A DNA stretch of 64,000 nucleotides, taken from positions 2,788,501-2,852,500 of the forward strand of contig NZ_PGEN01000001.1 in assembly GCF_002797435.1 (NCBI RefSeq), read 5' to 3'. Source of the DNA: Sphingomonas koreensis. Its GTDB lineage: Bacteria > Pseudomonadota > Alphaproteobacteria > Sphingomonadales > Sphingomonadaceae. Positions within the stretch are counted from its first letter, which is position 1. Each line of letters begins with the position of its first letter. A program made the position numbers and the translations under genes. Under the pieces are notes generated by a model. It was not told the DNA's origin and did no database searches. It saw nothing but the letters and a program-made list of their open reading frames with translations. This document shows, piece by piece, positions 7,825 through 16,218 of this stretch.

Positions 7825-8350
7825 TGGCATTCTCCACAGGGGCGGCTTTGGCACCGGTTCCTTCGGCCTTTGGTTTTTCACGCACGAACAGCGCCCGGAT
7901 GAGCAGGATCACGACGCCGATGGTAATGGCAGCATCGGCGACATTGAAGACCAAAAAAGGGCGCCATTCGCCGAAGTGCAGATCGGCATAGTCGACGACA
8001 TAGCCGAAGCGCGTGCGATCGACGATGTTGCCGAGTGCACCGCCCAGTACGAACGCCAGCGCCAGCAGGTCGCCGCGGTTCTTCTCGCGCGCCATCCAGA
8101 AGCCGACGCCGATCGCGATGACTGCGGTCATCACCACCAGCCCCCAGCGCATCAGTTCGGTCTCCGCAGCCAGCAGCCCCAGCGACACCCCGTTATTGGC
8201 GACGAAGCGCAGGTCGAAGAACGGCAGTATCTCCCGGACAGCGCCGGGATAGGCGATGCCCAGCCCTTCGACGACGAACGCCTTCACCGCCTGATCGGCG
8301 ATGAAGATCAGCGCGGCGAGCGCGAAACCAAGGGTACGATTGCGATTCAT
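7817..8350 (-). CDS. lspA: Lipoprotein signal peptidase II
   Basis: The 177-residue protein has four membrane segments and the LspA blocks: IADQAVKAFV in helix 1, VANNGVSLGLL, and the two catalytic Asp motifs GGALGNIVDR and FNVADAAI. It removes signal peptides from diacylglyceryl-modified prolipoproteins in the inner membrane. The start is ATG 8350, which overlaps the ileS stop by 4 nt (ATGA). The order ribF-ileS-lspA is widely conserved in proteobacteria. The C-terminal tail is polar and Ala/Lys-rich, and its last codons overlap the DUF3035 start. Confidence 0.96.
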   Translation of the reverse strand: MNRNRTLGFALAALIFIADQAVKAFVVEGLGIAYPGAVREILPFFDLRFVANNGVSLGLLAAETELMRWGLVVMTAVIAIGVGFWMAREKNRGDLLALAFVLGGALGNIVDRTRFGYVVDYADLHFGEWRPFLVFNVADAAITIGVVILLIRALFVREKPKAEGTGAKAAPVENANA

Positions 8351-11235
8351 GAGACCACCTGAGCGCAGCGGTGGCACAGTGCGCCCTCGGCTTCAACCTC
8401 CGGCAGCAGCCGCCAGCAGCGTCCGCACTTCTGGCGATCGGTGCGTGCGACCGTGACGTCGCCGTTCTTGAGCTTCACATCGGCGACGATGAACACCTCG
8501 GCCAGCTCGGCGGCGGGGCGCAGCATCTCGGGCACCGTCACCTCCGCCTCAAGGCTCGACCGAATCGTCTTCTCGCGGCGATAGGGCTCGATCGCCTCGG
8601 TCACCTTCTCGCGCAGCGCGCGGATATCGGCCCATTCGGTGCTGATCGCATCGTCGCCGGGCAGCGGCGGCAGTTCGGGCCATTCGAGGAAATGGACCGA
8701 CCCGTCCTCGGTCGGGTAGCGGCTCTGCCACACTTCCTCGGCGGTGAAGGCCAGGATCGGCGCGGCATAGCGGACCAGTGCGTGGAACAGCAGGTCGAGC
8801 ACGGTGCGATAGGCGCGGCGCTTGGGATCGCTCTGCGCATCGCAGTACAGGCAGTCCTTGCGGATATCGAAGAAGAAGGCCGACAGGTCCTCGTTCATGA
8901 AGTCCGACAACGCGCGGGCGTAGCGGTTGAACTCATACGCCTCGGCCGCCGAGCGCAGCTCGACGTCGAGCATGCCGAGCTTGTGGAGCACGTACAGCTC
9001 CAGCTCGGGCATCGCCTTGACGTCCACCTTCTCCGCGTCGGTGAAGCCGTCGAGCGCGCCGAGGAGGTAGCGGAAGGTGTTGCGGATTTTGCGGTAGGCG
9101 TCGCTCGTGCCAGCGAGGACTTCCTTGCCGATGCGCACATCTTCGAAATAATCGGTCTGTGCGACCCACAGGCGCAGGATGTCCGCGCCGCTTTCGCCGA
9201 TGATCTTGAGCGGATCGACGACATTGCCGAGCGACTTCGACATCTTGCGGCCCTGCCCGTCCAGCGCGAAGCCGTGGGTCAGCACCGCGTCATAGGGCGC
9301 ACGGCCGCGGGTGCCCGCGCTTTCGAGCAAGGACGACTGGAACCAGCCGCGATGCTGGTCGGAGCCTTCGAGATAGAGGTTGGCGCGGACGCCTTCGCCA
9401 TAGCGCGCCTCGATCACGAAGCTGTGGGTCGAGCCGCTGTCGAACCACACGTCGAGGATGTCGTTGACCACCTCATAGTCAGCGAGGTCGTAATCGGCGC
9501 CGAGCAGCGCCTGATGGTCCGCGCCGAACCACGCGTCCGCGCCGCCCTGGCGGAAGGCGTCGAGGATGCGGGCGTTGACCGCGTCGTCGCGCAGGTAATC
9601 GCCGGTCTGGCGATGGACATAGAGCGGGATCGGCACGCCCCAGGCGCGCTGGCGGCTGATCACCCAGTCCGGGCGCCCCTCGACCATCGATCGGATGCGG
9701 TTGATCGAACGCTCCGGCACCCATTGCGTGCGCTCGATCGCGTCGAGCGCGAGGCCGCGCAGCGTGGGGGCGTTGTGCGGCGCGAGCGGCATGAAGCCCG
9801 CGAAATCGGCGGCCCCGGCGGCCGATTCGTCCTCGGCCTGCGCGACGGTACCCGCGGCGCGGTCCATCGGGATGAACCATTGCGGGGTGGCGCGGAAGAT
9901 GATCTTCGCCTTGGAACGCCAGCTATGCGGATAGCTGTGCGCGAAATCGTCCGACGCGGCGAGCAACGCGCCCGCTTCGCGCAGATCGGTGCAGATCGGC
10001 CCGTCGCTGGCGACGAACTTCTTGTTGATGACCGATCCCTGACCGCCCAGCCACAGCCAGTCGGCGCGGTACATGCCCGCGCCATCGATCGCGAAGACCG
10101 GATCGATGCCATGCGCCTTACACAGCAGGAAATCGTCCTCGCCATGATCGGGTGCCATATGGACCAGGCCGGTGCCGGCGTCGGTGGTGACGAAATCGCC
10201 GGGGAGGAAAGGGCGCGGCCTGGCGAAGAAGCCGCCGAGATGGTGCATCGGGTGGCGAGCGGTCGCGCCGGCGAGTTGCGCGCCGTGCACGAAGCTATCG
10301 ACGCTCCAGACACCCAATGTTTCAGGCGCGTCGCCTGAGCGCAGCGTTTTGTCAGCACGACTTTGAAAGCTAGCGACCAAGTCCGTCGCGATCAGATACC
10401 TGCCGAGCACCTTGCCGTCATGATCGCTCAGCGTCGTGATCGCGTAATCCACATCCTGCCCGTAAGCCAAAGCCTGGTTGACCGGGATCGTCCAAGGCGT
10501 GGTCGTCCAGATCACCGCGTGCGCGCCGACCAATTCTGGTGCATTCGGCGCATCGACGATCTCGAACGCGACGTCGATTTGCGTCGACACCACGTCCTCA
10601 TATTCGACCTCGGCCTCGGCCAGCGCGGTCTTTTCGACCGGCGACCACATCACCGGCTTGGCGCCGCGATAGAGCTGGCCGCTGGTCGCGAACTTCAATA
10701 GCTCGCCCGCGATCGTCGCCTCGGCGTCGAACTTCATGGTGAGGTAGGGATCGTCCCAGTCGCCGGTGACGCCGAGGCGCTTGAACTGCTCGCGCTGGAT
10801 ATCGACCCATTTGGCGGCATAGGCGCGGCATTCGGCGCGGAACTCGGCCGGGGGAACCTCGTCCTTGTTGAGCTTCTTGGCACGATAGGCTTCCTCGATC
10901 TTCCATTCGATCGGCAGGCCGTGACAGTCCCAGCCGGGGACATAGGGCGCGTCCTTGCCCATCAGGCTCTGGCTGCGCACCACGATGTCCTTGAGGATCT
11001 TGTTCATGGCGTGGCCCATGTGCAGGTCGCCATTGGCATAAGGCGGGCCATCGTGGAGGATGAAGCGCTCGCGTCCCTTCCGCTGCTCGCGCAGCCGGTC
11101 ATAGACGCCGATGCGCGCCCAGCGCTCGAGGATCGCGGGCTCCTTGGCGGCAAGGCCCGCCTTCATCGGGAAGTCGGTCTTCGGAAGGAAGACGGTGTCG
11201 CGCCAGTCGCGCTGCGAGTCAGTGTTTTCGGTCAT
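8347..11235 (-). CDS. ileS: Isoleucyl-tRNA synthetase
   Basis: This 962-residue class I synthetase charges tRNA-Ile. The HIGH motif appears as GDLHMGHAMNK near residue 75 and KMSKS sits in GRKMSKSLGN near 625. A CP1 editing domain lies between them, including WTTTPWTIP and the THGFAL region before KMSKS. The C-terminus carries the zinc-binding CGRCW...CHRC typical of the bacterial form. Length is close to other alphaproteobacterial IleS. The start MTENTDSQRDW precedes the conserved DTVFLPKTDFPM. It lies between ribF (69 nt upstream) and lspA (4-nt overlap). Confidence 0.98.
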   Translation of the reverse strand: MTENTDSQRDWRDTVFLPKTDFPMKAGLAAKEPAILERWARIGVYDRLREQRKGRERFILHDGPPYANGDLHMGHAMNKILKDIVVRSQSLMGKDAPYVPGWDCHGLPIEWKIEEAYRAKKLNKDEVPPAEFRAECRAYAAKWVDIQREQFKRLGVTGDWDDPYLTMKFDAEATIAGELLKFATSGQLYRGAKPVMWSPVEKTALAEAEVEYEDVVSTQIDVAFEIVDAPNAPELVGAHAVIWTTTPWTIPVNQALAYGQDVDYAITTLSDHDGKVLGRYLIATDLVASFQSRADKTLRSGDAPETLGVWSVDSFVHGAQLAGATARHPMHHLGGFFARPRPFLPGDFVTTDAGTGLVHMAPDHGEDDFLLCKAHGIDPVFAIDGAGMYRADWLWLGGQGSVINKKFVASDGPICTDLREAGALLAASDDFAHSYPHSWRSKAKIIFRATPQWFIPMDRAAGTVAQAEDESAAGAADFAGFMPLAPHNAPTLRGLALDAIERTQWVPERSINRIRSMVEGRPDWVISRQRAWGVPIPLYVHRQTGDYLRDDAVNARILDAFRQGGADAWFGADHQALLGADYDLADYEVVNDILDVWFDSGSTHSFVIEARYGEGVRANLYLEGSDQHRGWFQSSLLESAGTRGRAPYDAVLTHGFALDGQGRKMSKSLGNVVDPLKIIGESGADILRLWVAQTDYFEDVRIGKEVLAGTSDAYRKIRNTFRYLLGALDGFTDAEKVDVKAMPELELYVLHKLGMLDVELRSAAEAYEFNRYARALSDFMNEDLSAFFFDIRKDCLYCDAQSDPKRRAYRTVLDLLFHALVRYAAPILAFTAEEVWQSRYPTEDGSVHFLEWPELPPLPGDDAISTEWADIRALREKVTEAIEPYRREKTIRSSLEAEVTVPEMLRPAAELAEVFIVADVKLKNGDVTVARTDRQKCGRCWRLLPEVEAEGALCHRCAQVVS

Positions 11236-11304
11236 GCGTTTCGGCCGATTAGAGGAAAGCTGGGAAAGGTGAAAGCGTGATGCCCCTCCCGCGGCCGGGA
11301 GGGG

Positions 11305-12234
11305 CTAGCTAATTCGCAGCGCGGCCTTTGCCGCCTCGCAATCCGCGGCGATCTGCGCCTTCAGCGCCTCCAGCGAATCGAACTTCGCCTCGTCGCGGAT
11401 GAATTCGATCAGCTCGACCTCGATCGTCTGGCCATAGAGGTCGCCCGAAAAGTCGAAGAAATAGGGTTCGAGCAGCTCGACCGGCGGATCGAAGCTCGGG
11501 CGGATGCCGAGATTCGCGGCACCGTCGAGCACCCGGCCATCCGGCAGATGCCCGCGCACCGCATAGATGCCGTAGCGGGGGCGGAGGTAGCTGCCGAGGC
11601 CGAGGTTGGCGGTGGGATAGCCCAGCTCGCGCCCCAGCTTCGCGCCCGGCTCGACCACACCCTGAATCGCGAAGGGACGGGTGAGCAGCGCCGCGGCCTT
11701 GCGCGGCTTGCCTGCCTGCAGCGCCTCGCGGATCAGGCTGGAGGAGATCACGTCGCCCGACTCCGCGACCGGGGCGATGGTGTCGACGCTGAAGCCGAGC
11801 TCTTCGCCCAGCGCGCGCAGTACGGCGACATCGCCGTCGCGGCCCTTGCCGAAGGTGAAGTCGGCGCCGGTGACGACCCCGCCCGCGCCGATCAGCTCGA
11901 CCAGCCGCTGCTGCGCAAAGGCGCGTGCGGGCAGGCTGGCGAGCACGGCGTCGAAGCCGAAGACGAGCATCGCGTCGGCGCCCGCTTGCGCGAACAGATG
12001 CTGGCGCTGGTCGAGCGTGGTGAGGCGGAAGGGGGCCGTGTCCGGGCGGAAGAAGCGCATCGGGTGGGGGTCGAAGGTCGCGACGATCGCCGGACGGCCC
12101 TCGGCACGCGCGCGTTCGATCGCGCGGCCGACCACCGCCTGGTGCCCCCGGTGAAACCCGTCGAAATTGCCGAGCGCGACGATCCCGCCGCGAAGATGCG
12201 CCGGTACCGCGACCGCTCCGTCCAGCCGCTCCAT
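11305..12234 (-). CDS. ribF: Bifunctional riboflavin kinase / FMN adenylyltransferase
   Basis: The 309-residue enzyme makes FMN and then FAD. The N-terminal nucleotidyltransferase domain has ALGNFDGFHRGHQAV (HxGH-type) and the SSSLIREAL motif near residue 160. The C-terminal flavokinase domain contains GYPTANLGL and the NLGIRPSFDPPVELLEPYFFDF region. The start is ATG 12234 (MERLDGAVAVP); a longer frame upstream is not conserved. It heads the ribF-ileS-lspA-DUF3035 cluster and follows the dipeptidase gene by 49 nt on the same strand. Confidence 0.96.
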   Translation of the reverse strand: MERLDGAVAVPAHLRGGIVALGNFDGFHRGHQAVVGRAIERARAEGRPAIVATFDPHPMRFFRPDTAPFRLTTLDQRQHLFAQAGADAMLVFGFDAVLASLPARAFAQQRLVELIGAGGVVTGADFTFGKGRDGDVAVLRALGEELGFSVDTIAPVAESGDVISSSLIREALQAGKPRKAAALLTRPFAIQGVVEPGAKLGRELGYPTANLGLGSYLRPRYGIYAVRGHLPDGRVLDGAANLGIRPSFDPPVELLEPYFFDFSGDLYGQTIEVELIEFIRDEAKFDSLEALKAQIAADCEAAKAALRIS

Positions 12235-12283
12235 GGGCGCGCCTATAGAGGCGGCTTTCGCCAGTGCCAACTCGCCGGTGGAT

Positions 12284-13456
12284 TCACTGTCCCGGCGCAA
12301 GGCCCGCCCGCAGCACGCGCAGGACGTTGCCGCCCATCACCTTGCGGATTTCCTCGGGCTTGAAGCCGCGATCGACCAGCGCCTGGGTCACGAAGACCAG
12401 CTGGGCGGTGTCGAAGCCGGTGGTGACCGCGCCGTCGAAGTCGGAGCCGAGGCCGACATGGTCGATTCCGACCAGGTCGCGGACATGCGCGATCGCCGCG
12501 GCGACCTTTTCCGGCTCGGTCCCGCAGATCGCCGCATCCCAATAGCCGATGCCGACCACCCCGCCGGTCTTCGCGACACCGCGAATCTCCTCGTCGGAGA
12601 GGTTGCGGTTGACCTTGCACACCGCCTGCACGCCCCCATGGCTGGAGACGACGGGGCGCTTGGCCATGGCGAGGATCTCGGCGACCGACTTGTGGCTGGC
12701 ATGCGCGATGTCGACGACCATGCCGAGTTGCTCCATGCGGCGCACGGTCTGGCGGCCGAGCGGGGTCAGCCCGCCCTTGGCGATGCCGTGCATCGACCCG
12801 GCCAGCTCATTGTCGAAGAAATGGGTGAGGCCGGCCATGCGGAAGCCCGCGGCGTGGAGCCGGTCGAGATTGGCGAGCTTGCCCTCCATGTTCTGGAGGC
12901 CCTCGATCGAGAGCAGGCCGCCGACCGGTTGCGGCTTTCCGGCGCGTGCGGCGAGCAGCGCGTCGAGATCGGCGGGCGTGCGGATCACGCGCAGCTTGCC
13001 GTCCGACGCGGCGGCGGCGCGGTCGAGCTTCTGCGCATGGAACAGCGAGCGTTCGAGCAGCGAGGTCCAGGTGCGCGGCGGCTGGAGCTGGGCGATCGCG
13101 AGCATGGTGATGTTGTCGCTATCGGCGCCGTTGGCGTCGTAATTCTGGTTCTTGGGGGTCTTGGTGACCGAGGAGAAGACCTGAAGCGCGACATTGCCCT
13201 CGATCAGCCGGGGCAGATCCACCTGGCCGCGATTCGAGCGATCGTTGAGGCTGCGCTTCCACAGCAAGGTGTCTTCGTGGAGGTCGGCGATCTGCAGGCT
13301 GGCGTGGAGCTTGCGCGTCTCGGGCGTGACATTGGGGAGCCTGGTCGCAACGACCTTGTTCATGCCCTTTTCGACGATGCCGGGGGCGAGCGCGAAGAAG
13401 GCGAGGGCAGCAACCATCAGGAGGGCGAGCGCCCAGAGCCACCACTTCCGTTTCAT
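12284..13456 (-). CDS. Membrane dipeptidase (peptidase M19)
   Basis: This 390-residue protein is a renal-dipeptidase-like zinc enzyme. An N-terminal hydrophobic segment (WLWALALLMVAALAFFAL) anchors or exports it. The metal ligands are visible: His and Asp in IADLHEDT, Glu in LLSIEG, His in VDIAHAS and VSSHGG, and Asp in LGSDFDG. Such enzymes cleave dipeptides, including D-residue peptides, in the periplasm. GGAGGG lies six bases before the ATG. It follows thyA-folA on the same strand but is separated from it by an inverted-repeat pair, so it probably has its own promoter or relies on readthrough. Confidence 0.92.
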   Translation of the reverse strand: MKRKWWLWALALLMVAALAFFALAPGIVEKGMNKVVATRLPNVTPETRKLHASLQIADLHEDTLLWKRSLNDRSNRGQVDLPRLIEGNVALQVFSSVTKTPKNQNYDANGADSDNITMLAIAQLQPPRTWTSLLERSLFHAQKLDRAAAASDGKLRVIRTPADLDALLAARAGKPQPVGGLLSIEGLQNMEGKLANLDRLHAAGFRMAGLTHFFDNELAGSMHGIAKGGLTPLGRQTVRRMEQLGMVVDIAHASHKSVAEILAMAKRPVVSSHGGVQAVCKVNRNLSDEEIRGVAKTGGVVGIGYWDAAICGTEPEKVAAAIAHVRDLVGIDHVGLGSDFDGAVTTGFDTAQLVFVTQALVDRGFKPEEIRKVMGGNVLRVLRAGLAPGQ

Positions 13457-13470
13457 CGCAAACCCTCCCC

Positions 13471-13563
13471 GTCATGCCGGACTCGTTCCGGCATCCGCCG
13501 TGCCGCAATCGCTGCCCGCCATTGTGTGGGGCAAGCCGGACCCCGGAACAAGTCCGGGGTGAC
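13471..13563. repeat. Paired inverted repeat (REP/BIME-like) element
   Basis: The left half-element starts GTC and forms ATGCCGGA/TCCGGCAT (8 bp, CTCGT loop, 13474-13494). The right half is ACCCCGGA/TCCGGGGT (8 bp, ACAAG loop, 13540-13560) and ends GAC. The two halves are inverted relative to each other and about 45 nt apart, between folA and the dipeptidase gene. Confidence 0.8.
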
Positions 13564-13570
13564 GATTACG

Positions 13571-14047
13571 TCAAGCCCGCCGCTCCAGCGTGACGAAGCT
13601 GTGCGCGGGGCGGTCGCCATCGGCGGGATGATCCTCGCGCGCGGTTTCGCGCCATTCAGGGCCGAAGGGCGGGACGGTAGCGTCGCCGCCGGGCGAGAGA
13701 TGGACCTCGGTCAGCTCGATCCGGTCGGCGAGCGGGAGGAGCAGCGCGAAAATCTCCGCGCCGCCGATCACCGCGACATCGCCTTCCCCGGCCAGCGCCA
13801 ACGCGGCGTCCACCGACGTCGCGACCTCCGCCCCGTCGCGCTGCCATGCCGCGTCGCGCGTCAGCACGATGTGGCGGCGGCCCGGCAGGGGGCTCGGGAA
13901 GCTCTCGAAGGTCTTGCGGCCCATGATCATAGGCTTGCCCATGGTCTGTGCCTTGAAGCGCTTGAGGTCGGCCGGCAGGTGCCAGGGCAGCCGCCCGTCC
14001 ACCCCGATCACGCCGTTATCGGCCCGCGCGAGATGGAAGCTGATCAG
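13571..14047 (-). CDS. folA: Dihydrofolate reductase, apparent CTG start
   Basis: The product is about 158 residues (E. coli FolA is 159). Conserved elements are [25 protein letters not shown] with the substrate-binding Asp, MGRKTFESF and the VIGGAEIF cofactor loop. It reduces dihydrofolate made by ThyA, encoded directly upstream. No ATG, GTG or TTG exists between the conserved first beta-strand and a region that is clearly thyA coding sequence. The best start is CTG at 14047, whose TG is shared with the thyA TGA (CTGA), with GAGG seven bases upstream. A start at the adjacent ATC, or at a GTG further in that removes the first strand, seems less likely. Confidence 0.93.
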   Translation of the reverse strand: MISFHLARADNGVIGVDGRLPWHLPADLKRFKAQTMGKPMIMGRKTFESFPSPLPGRRHIVLTRDAAWQRDGAEVATSVDAALALAGEGDVAVIGGAEIFALLLPLADRIELTEVHLSPGGDATVPPFGPEWRETAREDHPADGDRPAHSFVTLERRA

Positions 14048-14838
14048 ACCGCGACCTCGGCCTTGATGTGCGGCTGGGCGACATAGTCGTGCAGCACGAA
14101 GTCTTCGTACGCATAGGCATCGATCGAGGCGGGCTTGCGCAGGATCTCGAGCCGCGGGAGCGGGCCGGGCGCGCGGGAGAGCTGGAGTTCGGCCTGTTCG
14201 AGATGGTTGGAATAGAGATGGCAGTCGCCGCCGGTCCAGATGAACTCGCCCGGTTCGAGATCGCATTGCTGGGCGAGCATGTGCGTGAGCAGCGCATAGC
14301 TCGCGATGTTGAACGGCACGCCGAGGAAGATGTCCGCCGAGCGCTGGTAGAGCTGGAGCGAGAGCTTGCCGTTGGCGACATGGCACTGGAACAGGCAGTG
14401 GCACGGCGCCAGCGCCATCGCGCCGAGCTCGCCCGGGTTCCAGGCGGAGACGATCATGCGGCGCGAGGCGGGATTGGTCTTGAGCGTCTCGATCAGCTCC
14501 TTGATCTGGTCGATATGGCTGCCGTCGGGCGCCTGCCAGTCGCGCCACTGCTTGCCATAGACCGGGCCGAGATCGCCATTCGCGTCGGCCCATTCGTCCC
14601 AGATGCTGACCTTGCGTTCGTTCAGCCACCGGACGTTGGTGTCGCCGCGCAGGAACCACAGCAGCTCGACGATGATCGAGCGCAGATGCAGCTTCTTGGT
14701 GGTGAGCACCGGGAAGCCTTCGGAAAGGTCGAAGCGCATCTGGTGGCCGAACACGCTGCGCGTGCCGACCCCGGTGCGGTCCATCTGTACCGCGCCATGG
14801 GCCAATGCCCGCTCCATCAAGTCGAGATATTGCCGCAT
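14044..14838 (-). CDS. thyA: Thymidylate synthase
   Basis: At 264 residues it matches E. coli ThyA exactly in length. Motifs include [13 protein letters not shown] (dUMP phosphate-binding Arg), [10 protein letters not shown], the catalytic Cys in [21 protein letters not shown] and YAYEDF near the C-terminus. It methylates dUMP using methylene-tetrahydrofolate, yielding dihydrofolate for FolA. The start [12 protein letters not shown] is the only ATG that fits the conserved N-terminus. The stop TGA overlaps the apparent folA start, giving strict coupling of the two folate-cycle enzymes. Confidence 0.98.
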   Translation of the reverse strand: MRQYLDLMERALAHGAVQMDRTGVGTRSVFGHQMRFDLSEGFPVLTTKKLHLRSIIVELLWFLRGDTNVRWLNERKVSIWDEWADANGDLGPVYGKQWRDWQAPDGSHIDQIKELIETLKTNPASRRMIVSAWNPGELGAMALAPCHCLFQCHVANGKLSLQLYQRSADIFLGVPFNIASYALLTHMLAQQCDLEPGEFIWTGGDCHLYSNHLEQAELQLSRAPGPLPRLEILRKPASIDAYAYEDFVLHDYVAQPHIKAEVAV

Positions 14839-14988
14839 CGCGGGTGAGCCTAGCCGAGCGCCCGGGTGACGCCAAGCACGCGCGGGCGCGAAGCTGTGGA
14901 TCGTCTTGCCTCCATATTGGAGCAAAGCCGCTCCGCTGCGGAGGCGGTTGCGCTCGACCGGTTCAGTGCTTTTCGGAACGATGGCGGA

Positions 14989-15387
14989 ATGACGTTGCAA
15001 GCGTCTCTCCCATCCCCCGGCACGCGGTTCGAAGCGATCGGCAGGCTTGTCGCGGACAGCGTCGCCGGGGAACAGGTCGAGGTCGCCGCCTTCGCCTATT
15101 GCGACCGCGAGGGGCGGATGCTCGGGATTCGGCACGCACGGGGCGTTGCGGCGGACGCGGTCGAGCTGCCGGTGCGGCGAGTGGCGATCGATGCGCTCAG
15201 CCTGGATGCGGCGGTGGTGGTGATGGCGCACAACCATCCGCGCGGCGAAGCCTGGCCCAGCCGGGCGGATCGCGACGCGACACGGCGGCTGGCGGACGCG
15301 CTGCGCGCGCTCGGCGTGCGGCTGCATGAGCATCTGGTGGTAGGGCGTGGCGAAGCGTGGAGCTTCCGCGCCGCGGGGCTGCTCTAG
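14989..15387 (+). CDS. JAB/MPN-domain protein (RadC C-terminal-like)
   Basis: The product of about 132 residues matches only the C-terminal metallo-domain of RadC. It has the JAMM-type [25 protein letters not shown] (His-x-His ... Asp) and the end [21 protein letters not shown], but lacks the N-terminal helix-hairpin-helix region of full-length RadC (about 225 residues). The ATG at 14989 is preferred; a frame from 14866 would add unconserved sequence. It is divergent from thyA. Function of stand-alone RadC-like JAB proteins is not established; a metal-dependent hydrolase is expected from the fold. Confidence 0.8.
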   Translation: MTLQASLPSPGTRFEAIGRLVADSVAGEQVEVAAFAYCDREGRMLGIRHARGVAADAVELPVRRVAIDALSLDAAVVVMAHNHPRGEAWPSRADRDATRRLADALRALGVRLHEHLVVGRGEAWSFRAAGLL

Positions 15388-15442
15388 ATTGCTCCGTTGA
15401 AACGGCACCAACCCGCTCAGCATTGCTGAACCCGGTAAGCTG

Positions 15443-16213
15443 CTATTCGTCCGTCGTCGACTTGGGCGCGGGCTCGCCGGACCGCTTTGGCGAGGGCCGG
15501 AAGCGGCAGGCGCGGATCGCCTCTGGCTCGGGGCGCGGACCCTCGGCCTTGAACATGGCGAGATAGCCGCCCGCGGAAGGCATGTCGCGCTTGGTCACCA
15601 GCTTGTAGCCGACCGCGGCGAATTCGCATTCGAGCAATTCAGGCGGGGTGCCGTGATTCTGCGTCTCGCGATCGGCATCGACCACGACGACCAGCCCGTC
15701 GGGGCGCAGCGAGGGGCGCATCCGCCAGAGGAATTCATACGGGTCCTCGACCTCATGGTACATGTGCACCATCAGGATACGGTCGAAGCTGTTCTCGGGA
15801 AGCTTGGGATCCTCGGGCTCGCCCAGGCGCACGCTGACATTGTCGAGCCGCTCGCGCGACACGCGCTGGGCGAGCGCGTCGCGCACCCCCGGGATGATAT
15901 CCTGCGCGAGCACGCGGCCGCGCTTGCCGACGCGCGCCGACAGGCGGATCGTGTAATAGCCCTCACCCGCGCCGATATCGGCGACGGTGGTGCCGGGCTT
16001 GATCTCCGCCAGGTCCATCACCGTATCGGCTTCGTTGAGGCGGTCGCGCGCTTCCTCGGTCGACCAGCGCGCCGAGACGATGGTTGCGACCGGGCGGTCG
16101 GCGGCGGGGAAGGTGAGCTCCTGCTCCGCTTCGGGCTTGGGCGCGGGACGCGGCTCGGTGGCGTCGCACCCTGCGATCGCAAGGGCACCCAGCATCAGCA
16201 GCGAGGCGCCCAT
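15443..16213 (-). CDS. Class I SAM-dependent methyltransferase with lipoprotein signal
   Basis: The 256-residue protein carries a Rossmann methyltransferase core: [16 protein letters not shown] (motif I), an acidic AQDII at motif II, and [13 protein letters not shown] (motif IV). It begins with [16 protein letters not shown], a good lipobox with Cys near residue 16. The sequence therefore predicts an exported, lipid-anchored methyltransferase-fold protein, odd because SAM is cytoplasmic. The NPPY motif of release-factor methyltransferase PrmC is absent, so it is not PrmC despite lying 5 nt downstream of prfB. ATG 16213 is preceded by GAGG; a TTG at 16222 is an alternative. Confidence 0.82.
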   Translation of the reverse strand: MGASLLMLGALAIAGCDATEPRPAPKPEAEQELTFPAADRPVATIVSARWSTEEARDRLNEADTVMDLAEIKPGTTVADIGAGEGYYTIRLSARVGKRGRVLAQDIIPGVRDALAQRVSRERLDNVSVRLGEPEDPKLPENSFDRILMVHMYHEVEDPYEFLWRMRPSLRPDGLVVVVDADRETQNHGTPPELLECEFAAVGYKLVTKRDMPSAGGYLAMFKAEGPRPEPEAIRACRFRPSPKRSGEPAPKSTTDE

Positions 16214-16218
16214 TGGCC

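Noticed and set aside
8371..10338. 655-codon open frame opposite ileS
   Set aside because: The frame is antisense to a full-length, motif-complete ileS and is an artefact of high-GC codon use; no recognisable domain.
12167..14086. 639-codon + strand frame covering the dipeptidase and folA
   Set aside because: It runs antisense to two well-supported enzymes and spans a repeat-rich intergenic gap; composition is shadow-like.
15443..16213. Naming the methyltransferase after prfB as PrmC/HemK
   Set aside because: The NPPY motif and N-terminal helical domain are absent and a lipobox is present.
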